Assembly: GCA_020634565.1 (NCBI GenBank)
Contig: JACKBN010000007.1
Coordinates: 186,001-250,000 of the forward strand
Reading direction: 5' to 3'
Length of the DNA: 64,000 nt
Source: Ardenticatenaceae bacterium
GTDB taxonomy: Bacteria; Chloroflexota; Anaerolineae; Promineifilales; Promineifilaceae
This document shows, piece after piece, positions 59,101-64,000 of this stretch. The stretch's first letter is position 1. Every line of letters starts with the position of its first letter. Below the pieces are notes generated by a model. The model was not told the DNA's origin. It saw nothing but the letters and a program-made list of their open reading frames with translations, and made no database searches. Both the position numbers and the translations under genes were made by a program.

Positions 59101-59610
59101 CTAGTCTTTTAGAACGTCGCGGGCTTCGTATACGTTGGCTGCTTCGCGAACGAAGTTGGCGCATACTTTGGCCCCATATTGGTTTTCCAGCTCATCAGCG
59201 ATGGCCAGAAGTTCGGCTTTGGTTGAACGGTTGGGACGCAAGGCGTTGTACATCGCCAGCACGCGCTCGTCGGGAACCTTGGTCAGTTCACCCGCGCGGC
59301 GCATGTTGTTGGCCAGCTGCGGCCGGTAGATGCTTTCGGCGATCTGCGCCTGGTACTCCAGGGTCTGCGGGGTGATGCGAATTTCTTCGGCTTTCACTGC
59401 GCCGGACATGATGGCGTCCAGGGTGATGTCGTCCAGGCTTTTACCGGTGGCGGTTTTCACCAGCTCACGCCGTTTTTCCGACAACGGGTAGTCGGTTTTG
59501 TAGTTGAGGGTACGGCCGTTGCTTGTGGCGGCCGGCGCGCTGCTCTTCCCACCATTCAACTCAGAGAGAACCTCTTTTACGATTGCAGCAATCATATCTT
59601 GTTGTGACAT
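59101..59610 (-). CDS. pduE: Diol/glycerol dehydratase small subunit PduE
   Basis: 169 residues. N-terminal targeting-type helix (QDMIAAIVKEVLSELNGG). Core YPLSEKRRELVKTATGKSLDDITLDAIMSGAVKAEEIRITPQTLEYQAQIAE and PDERVLAMYNALRPNRSTKAEL match the gamma subunit of diol dehydratase. It is part of the (alpha-beta-gamma)2 enzyme with PduC and PduD. Confidence 0.95.
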   Translation of the reverse strand: MSQQDMIAAIVKEVLSELNGGKSSAPAATSNGRTLNYKTDYPLSEKRRELVKTATGKSLDDITLDAIMSGAVKAEEIRITPQTLEYQAQIAESIYRPQLANNMRRAGELTKVPDERVLAMYNALRPNRSTKAELLAIADELENQYGAKVCANFVREAANVYEARDVLKD

Positions 59611-59622
59611 TTCAAATTCTCC

Positions 59623-60297
59623 TTAGTTGAAGCGGACTTCCACATCCATGGGCTTCTTGCGCTTGTCCACAAACTCGGTTTCGCGAATGTGGTACACAGC
59701 GGCGATAGCCTGATATTTCGGCCGGGCCATCTGGTCACTAAACTGCTCGACTGGTGCCGGGGAATCACCCTTGGCGTAGCGAGCCGCATTGCGACCGATG
59801 TTGCGGTAGGTTTCCAGCGTCAGCACGGGTGCCTGCGGGAACAGTTCGATGTTCTGCAGCGGGAACAGATCGCGCTGGTGAATAACGGTGGTGCCGCGAG
59901 ACTGGATGGCGACAGCAATGCCAGAGCCGCTCAGTTCAGCACCGCGCTTACCAACAAAGGCCACGTCGGAGGTATGCCACACCCGGATGATGCGGGGTTT
60001 CATGCCTTCTTCTTCGATACCGGCCATGAGTTCACGGAGAACGGCCGTATGCGGAATGCCCGTAATCGTCCGTTTCTTCAATTTGTCGCCAAAAGCGGGG
60101 GCCAAAGCAATCACAACCTCGCTAGAGGAAGTGCCCTGGCGCGCCTCACCGACTTCCCGCATGGTCATGTCGGCATATTCGCCATTGGCTGGGGTTACAG
60201 CAGGGGCTGCCGGAGCCGCAACAGGCGCACCATTGGCTACCTGCGCCAAAATCTCCTTAACAACTTCCCGCACTACAGCTTCAGATATTTGTGCCAT
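59623..60297 (-). CDS. pduD: Diol/glycerol dehydratase medium subunit PduD
   Basis: 224 residues. N-terminal helix (QISEAVVREVVKEILAQVANG) is a targeting peptide, followed by an Ala/Pro linker. GKRGAELSGSGIAVAIQSRGTTVIHQRDLFPLQNIELFPQAP is the conserved core of the beta subunit that helps bind adenosylcobalamin. Strong ribosome binding site (AAGGAG). It is co-transcribed with C and E. Confidence 0.95.
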   Translation of the reverse strand: MAQISEAVVREVVKEILAQVANGAPVAAPAAPAVTPANGEYADMTMREVGEARQGTSSSEVVIALAPAFGDKLKKRTITGIPHTAVLRELMAGIEEEGMKPRIIRVWHTSDVAFVGKRGAELSGSGIAVAIQSRGTTVIHQRDLFPLQNIELFPQAPVLTLETYRNIGRNAARYAKGDSPAPVEQFSDQMARPKYQAIAAVYHIRETEFVDKRKKPMDVEVRFN

Positions 60298-60309
60298 TTG
60301 TATCGCTCC

Positions 60310-61977
60310 TTAAATATCCTCTGGGCTCATCGCGTGGCGGATGTTGGCAATTTCTTCCCAACGTTCGCCTTCAAGACGATAGCCAGTGCCGGGTCCCTGG
60401 TAATCATTCAAGTCGTTGACCGCAGCCACAACATTGAAATCTTTGTCCAGGATTGCAGACGTGTGCAGGTAGTCACCAGAAACGCGCTGCTTCTGCACGT
60501 TCAGGATTGCTTCAGCCACTTCGGGGAAACCATTTTTGGCCAGAGCCTTAACAACTTCCACACCGGTAACGTTGCGCTTCAACATTTCCTGCGCTGCTTT
60601 TGTATCTTGCACCTTGTCACGCGCGGGCATGTCTTTACTGCCGTGAGCGTACGTTGCTGCTTCAACTTCCTCATTCGTGATGGCTGGCAAGCCCAGCTCT
60701 ACAAATACAGCTTGCAGTGCCTTGGCCGCTTTGTTACGAATAACAATGACATCTTCCTCGCGGACGGGGCGCAAACCACCATCAACCTTCAGATCGCGCT
60801 GCAAGATGAGGAAATCGTCGTAGTCGTCGGTATCAAAGTTCGAACCGGCAAACACGTTGTCGTAGTTGGGGGAAGCGCTGTAGCCGGAGAAGATGAAATC
60901 TGTACCGGGCAAGAACTGACCCATTAAACGAGCGGTACGGCGGAAAGGTGAATGAGAGAATGTTTGGTCATTGCCGGAAGCAACTTCCAGGTCCAGGCAG
61001 GTTGTGACCAGGTTCTCAGCCAAAACGGCACGAATACCGCCAGGCACGCCACCGGGCACACCAATACAGCTGATGGAACCATTTTGCAGACCCTGTACCC
61101 CAGCGCCCTTGGTAATCATGACGCACTTGATTTCCAGGTACAGCATCGATTTCCCTTCGGCATAAGCCATCTGGACCTCAGAGCCGGTACCGGAGGTGTA
61201 GCGCATCTTCAAACCACGAGAGGCGTAAGCCGAGGCCAGAAATGCTTTGGACCAGGGCGTGTCGTCGCCATCTTTAAACACCTGCTCGGTGCCGTAGACG
61301 GAAACCGTTTCAGCGTAGGCTGTCAAACCGAGCAAACCAAGCTGCAACTCTGTGGCTTCTTCAAGGGCATCCTGGCTCAAAACGCCGGGACGACCCGTCT
61401 GGCCACCAACGAGCAGAGCCAGCGCGTTCATGGGGCCGTAGTTGAAAACGGCTACCGTGGTCTCGATTTCGTCAAAGCCATAGTAGGTGGCTTCAGCAGC
61501 ATCGGCGGCCAGCAATACCGGGTTGTCTTGCACGTTGGTGACGTGCGCCTGGTTGCTGGGGGTGCGGCGAGCGCGCATTTTCTGGACGCCCATCATCATC
61601 TCGACGACGTTGAGCTCATCCATCACGGCGGCAATTTTAGCCGGAGTTAGACCAGAGAATATCTTCACTACTTCGGCGCGCGGCACGTTAATATCAACAA
61701 TCTTGCGGGCAATTTCTACACAGGGAATTGCCATCATTTCTTCGGCGAGATTGGCGTTGATGGCGTAGTTGGCAATGAACAAGTCGTTGAAGTCAAACTG
61801 TTCACGCTTTTTGCCGTCCATCTCTACAATGACGCCGTTTTGTACTTTTACACTTGGGGCGGGATCGTTGGGGCTGCCCATGGCAATCAAGCCAACTTCG
61901 GGCCATTCAGTCACAAAGCCGTCTTTGTTGACTTCCCGTGCATCCAACACCTCAAATCTTTTTTGTCGTTTAGCCAT
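60310..61977 (-). CDS. pduC: Adenosylcobalamin-dependent diol/glycerol dehydratase large subunit PduC
   Basis: 555 residues, full length. RQKRFEVLDAREVNKDGFVTEWPEVGLIAMGSPNDP begins the protein, and KMRARRTPSNQAHVTN, MRYTSGTGSEVQMAYAEGKSMLYLEIKC and ASGNDQTFSHSPFRRTARLMGQFLPG mark the TIM-barrel active site. It turns 1,2-propanediol into propionaldehyde, or glycerol into 3-hydroxypropionaldehyde. The family cannot be split by eye. AGGAGG precedes the ATG. No ACGGCCGT octamer lies in the gene. Confidence 0.97.
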   Translation of the reverse strand: MAKRQKRFEVLDAREVNKDGFVTEWPEVGLIAMGSPNDPAPSVKVQNGVIVEMDGKKREQFDFNDLFIANYAINANLAEEMMAIPCVEIARKIVDINVPRAEVVKIFSGLTPAKIAAVMDELNVVEMMMGVQKMRARRTPSNQAHVTNVQDNPVLLAADAAEATYYGFDEIETTVAVFNYGPMNALALLVGGQTGRPGVLSQDALEEATELQLGLLGLTAYAETVSVYGTEQVFKDGDDTPWSKAFLASAYASRGLKMRYTSGTGSEVQMAYAEGKSMLYLEIKCVMITKGAGVQGLQNGSISCIGVPGGVPGGIRAVLAENLVTTCLDLEVASGNDQTFSHSPFRRTARLMGQFLPGTDFIFSGYSASPNYDNVFAGSNFDTDDYDDFLILQRDLKVDGGLRPVREEDVIVIRNKAAKALQAVFVELGLPAITNEEVEAATYAHGSKDMPARDKVQDTKAAQEMLKRNVTGVEVVKALAKNGFPEVAEAILNVQKQRVSGDYLHTSAILDKDFNVVAAVNDLNDYQGPGTGYRLEGERWEEIANIRHAMSPEDI

Positions 61978-62007
61978 CGTTTTTTAACCTCCTAAAGGGG
62001 TCTTCGA

Positions 62008-62799
62008 CTAAATGTAGGGAGTGCCGAGGCCAGCGGGTTTCTCGCCCAGCGTTCCCAGAAGCTTCACACCCACTTCGCGGGCGGTGAGGATTGCCTGGCG
62101 TACAGCACCGGCATCACCGCTGAAAAAGCCGATGACTTCGTTGCTGAAGGATGTGCCGCTGGCGGGGCTGGCGTAACCAATCACGTCAACGTCGGCGGAT
62201 TTAACGGCCGCATCCACCATCATCACACCGATACCAGCGGGGGCACCGACGCACAGACCAAAAGCACGGCCGATTGGTGCACCGAATGCTTTTTCACAAG
62301 CGAAGCTAGCACGAGCGGTGTATTGCAGTTCAATATGGCCCGCATCACTGGCATATACATCGCCAAAGGTGCGTTCCAGGTCTTTCAAAGCTACTTCGAT
62401 AGCGCGACGAGCATCAGAAACTTCCTCAGCGCCGAAGATGATGAGGGAACCGTGGCCAGCGCCACCTTTGGTGTCGCGAGCCAGTTCAACAACTACCAGT
62501 TCGGTGTTGGTCGCTTTCACGGCCTCATCAGCCGCCATAATTTGGGGGCCAGCCCCAGTACGGGCGCTCAAAATACCGATGGAACGATATTTCGGGTCCA
62601 GGCCCATTTTTTCGTGTACAACAGGGTCTACGTTGGCAATGACGATACCGATGGTGTCACCAAAGGCCGTGCCAACAAATTCGGTCATGCCAGGATTGGC
62701 AAAGGCTGGCGCTGCCGCCGGGGCAGGCGCTGCTTCACCGTTACTGCCGACTTTGTCCATCACTTGCGCGACAATCATGTCTAAAAGTTTGTCATCCAT
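62008..62799 (-). CDS. pduB: Tandem-BMC shell protein PduB
   Basis: 263 residues. The N-terminal helix DDKLLDMIVAQVMDKVG resembles the segment that links the shell to the dehydratase core in PduB. Two BMC domains follow (about 35-150 and 160-260: EFVGTAFGDTIGIVIANVDPVVHEKMGLDPKYRSIGILSARTGAGPQ, YASPASGTSFSNEVIGFFSGDAGAVRQAI). Trimers with a gated pore are usual for the family. An AGGAG-type site precedes the ATG. Confidence 0.95.
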   Translation of the reverse strand: MDDKLLDMIVAQVMDKVGSNGEAAPAPAAAPAFANPGMTEFVGTAFGDTIGIVIANVDPVVHEKMGLDPKYRSIGILSARTGAGPQIMAADEAVKATNTELVVVELARDTKGGAGHGSLIIFGAEEVSDARRAIEVALKDLERTFGDVYASDAGHIELQYTARASFACEKAFGAPIGRAFGLCVGAPAGIGVMMVDAAVKSADVDVIGYASPASGTSFSNEVIGFFSGDAGAVRQAILTAREVGVKLLGTLGEKPAGLGTPYI

Positions 62800-62839
62800 T
62801 GAGTCTTACTCCTCTAATCTCCGGATTAGTGGGGCTATT

Positions 62840-62861
62840 CCGGCTCGGGGTACCGGGCCGG
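62840..62861. repeat. Hairpin 1 between pduA and pduB
   Basis: CCGGCTCGG (62840-62848) and CCGGGCCGG (62853-62861) with one wobble and a 4-base loop, close to the pduB start. Confidence 0.6.
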
Positions 62862-62891
62862 AGCCTAATTATTTATCTCGATGTTTGGTGA

Positions 62892-62917
62892 GGGCGCAGA
62901 TGCTGCCATCTGCGCCC
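62892..62917. repeat. Hairpin 2 between pduA and pduB
   Basis: Perfect 11-bp stem GGGCGCAGATG (62892-62902) and CATCTGCGCCC (62907-62917) with a 4-base loop. No T tract on the minus strand, so more likely an mRNA-stabilising or processing element than a terminator. Confidence 0.65.
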
Positions 62918-62951
62918 GTCACGGAGACTCCGGTAAATCCTTGAAGGTTTT

Positions 62952-63239
62952 TTATTCCTTCGTGGGCAGCAGTGCTTCGGTGTCGGCATGCGGGCGTGGA
63001 ATGACGTGAATGGAAACTACTTCGCCAACTCGTTTGGCAGCAGCAGCACCAGCGTCGGTGGCAGCTTTTACTGCACCAACGTCACCACGAACCATGACGG
63101 TCACCAAACCGGAGCCGATCTTTTCCATGCCCACGAGCGAAACATTCGCTGCTTTGACCATGGCGTCGGCAGCTTCAATCATCGCTACCAGACCGCGGGT
63201 TTCTACTAAACCCAGTGCTTCTCCTTGAGGTTTTGCCAT
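62952..63239 (-). CDS. pduA: Hexameric BMC-H shell protein PduA/PduJ
   Basis: 95 residues, canonical single BMC domain (EALGLVETRGLVAMIEAADAMVKAANVSLVGMEKIGSGLVTVMVRGDVGAVKAATDAG, VIPRPHADTEALLP). It forms the flat hexamers of the shell facets. PduA and PduJ are too close to separate by eye. It is the only simple BMC-H protein in the window. Confidence 0.95.
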   Translation of the reverse strand: MAKPQGEALGLVETRGLVAMIEAADAMVKAANVSLVGMEKIGSGLVTVMVRGDVGAVKAATDAGAAAAKRVGEVVSIHVIPRPHADTEALLPTKE

Positions 63240-63255
63240 TAGCTTCTCCTTATGA

Positions 63256-63759
63256 CTAAAGATTTATTTCTAACAGGTACGTTCTGAGTTCAGAGATGCC
63301 GTAACCAGTTATTGCGGATACAAAAAAAATCTCACCCGTCACCCCCGCGGCGCGTAACTGGGCCTGCGCCTGATCGGGATCAGCCGCCGGATCGTCCATT
63401 TTGGTTATGACGCCGATGGTGTGCTGGGGAAACATCAAAAAATAGTTGGGCGGGAAAACAGCCTGCTGCCGGGTGGCATCCTGCACGGCGATGAGCAGCC
63501 GCGCGTCAAACGATGAAGAAGCGAGGACGCGCCGTAGATGGCCCATCTCTACAAATTCACCGGGGGTATCAATGCCCCAACCGCCGTAATCAATCATTTG
63601 GGTTTTATTGGCCAGTTGGGGCTTTTTGTTTTCCAAGACTTTAAGCAGGGTGGTTTTACCAGCTGCGACACCGCCAATGAGCATAAAACGCCAGGGAGTT
63701 CCTTCTGTGGCCATGGTTGTCAGATAATCCAATTCTGGGAAAACAACTCGCTGCGTCAT
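63256..63759 (-). CDS. pduV: PduV/EutP-like GTPase
   Basis: About 167 residues from the ATG at 63759. Two other starts are possible: a TTG at 63774 that overlaps the pduU stop as TTGA, and an ATG at 63714 just before the P-loop. Motifs: LIGGVAAGKTTLL (P-loop), DTPGE, TKMD and SAITGYG, all of a small Ras-like GTPase. PduV is thought to move or locate microcompartments. In Salmonella pduU and pduV are distal, but here they come first. Confidence 0.88.
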   Translation of the reverse strand: MTQRVVFPELDYLTTMATEGTPWRFMLIGGVAAGKTTLLKVLENKKPQLANKTQMIDYGGWGIDTPGEFVEMGHLRRVLASSSFDARLLIAVQDATRQQAVFPPNYFLMFPQHTIGVITKMDDPAADPDQAQAQLRAAGVTGEIFFVSAITGYGISELRTYLLEINL

Positions 63760-63770
63760 TCGTGCCAGTC

Positions 63771-64000
63771 TCAACTACGGGTAATGGGGGCGGGATAAAA
63801 GCCTAAGATGTCTTCCATGCCCCGGTTGGCCGCTTCTAATGCTGAAAGAACGCTGGATAAACGGCCGTTTACCACCAACGTCCCACTAAACCGATCCAAA
63901 AATCCGATCTCCACATCCGCGGCCTTCAAAGCCAAATCTCCGGCAATGATGGCGCTCTCGCCTGGCGTCACGGTCATGATGCCGATCGCTTCCGCTTCGT
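63771..64000 (-). CDS. pduU: BMC-H shell protein PduU-like (partial, runs off the window)
   Basis: 76 C-terminal residues are visible (EAEAIGIMTVTPGESAIIAGDLALKAADVEIGFLDRFSGTLVVNGRLSSVLSALEAANRGMEDILGFYPAPITRS). This is the circularly permuted PduU/EutS type BMC domain with its typical end. The 5' end and the start of the operon lie beyond 64000. Confidence 0.9.
   Translation of the reverse strand, partial: EAEAIGIMTVTPGESAIIAGDLALKAADVEIGFLDRFSGTLVVNGRLSSVLSALEAANRGMEDILGFYPAPITRS

Larger units (their letters stand above)
1..64000. repeat. Highly iterated palindrome ACGGCCGT
   Basis: About 100 exact copies by hand count over the window, on average one per 640 bases, often extended to AACGGCCGTT or AAACGGCCGTTT. 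They are found in all codon phases (Thr-Ala-Val, Asn/Asp-Gly-Arg, Arg-Pro) and in spacers. Long gaps occur over ftsA-ftsZ (about 21.1-23.8 kb) and over pduC to pduV (about 60.0-63.8 kb). Confidence 0.9.

Noticed and set aside
1..64000. tRNA, rRNA or transposase genes
   Set aside because: No T-arm or rRNA-like stretch and no transposase-like protein was seen on either strand by eye. A covariance search could still find one.

Overview
The window looks like a chromosome segment of a free-living bacterium, most likely a member of the Chloroflexota (Anaerolineae or relatives). This rests on the style of the protein families: a PPDK-N-type protein, a DHH-CBS-nucleotidyltransferase fusion, an orphan TIGR03936-type protein, 7TM-N histidine kinases, many Pro/Thr-rich lipoproteins, and a B12-dependent ribonucleotide reductase with NrdR. 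It is an inference and no rRNA is present. Coding density is high. No tRNA, rRNA, CRISPR array or transposase gene was seen.

Layout. 1-5.3 kb: the end of murJ, an FHA-domain membrane protein, a YkvA-like protein, a glycoside-hydrolase-like lipoprotein and two membrane proteins. 5.3-23.9 kb: a division and cell wall (dcw) cluster in the order mraZ-rsmH-ftsL-ftsI-murF-mraY-murD-ftsW-murG-cvpA-like-murC-murB-ddl-ftsQ-ftsA-ftsZ. It starts at a promoter overlapped by 10-bp-periodic MraZ boxes and ends at a strong terminator. murE is absent. 24-27.3 kb: nrdR and the adenosylcobalamin-dependent nrdJ, with a possible structured leader RNA in front of nrdR. 27.3-29.3 kb: a thioredoxin-like protein, an ArsP-type permease and ArsR, with ArsR-type palindromes. 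29.3-31.3 kb: three small or accessory genes. 31.6-39.2 kb: a signalling block with a receiver-kinase, three tandem paralogous 7TM histidine kinases and a lone receiver. 39.2-48.6 kb: a LysM/M23 lipoprotein, a HIT protein, a PEP/pyruvate-binding protein, a cation/proton antiporter and the tRNA nucleotidyltransferase fusion.

48.8-64 kb, read right to left: a B12-dependent diol-dehydratase microcompartment operon in the order pduU-V-A-B-C-D-E-G-H-K(like)-L-flavoprotein-N-O-P-S-T-permease. The shell proteins (U, A, B, K-like, N, T) enclose the dehydratase CDE and its reactivase GH, the acylating aldehyde dehydrogenase P, the phosphotransacylase L and the cobalamin recycling pair S and O. No PduQ alcohol dehydrogenase or PduW kinase is seen. 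A flavoprotein stands where PduM is found in Salmonella, and an unrecognised membrane protein closes the operon.

Two DNA-level patterns cut across the genes. First, the palindromic octamer ACGGCCGT occurs about 100 times by hand count, where 1-2 would be expected, in all reading frames and in spacers. It behaves like the cyanobacterial HIP1 motif. Second, most gene junctions with a real gap carry imperfect palindromes built from iterated short words (GTAATC, GTAATT, GTGAAT and similar). One such element is read through inside the tRNA nucleotidyltransferase gene.
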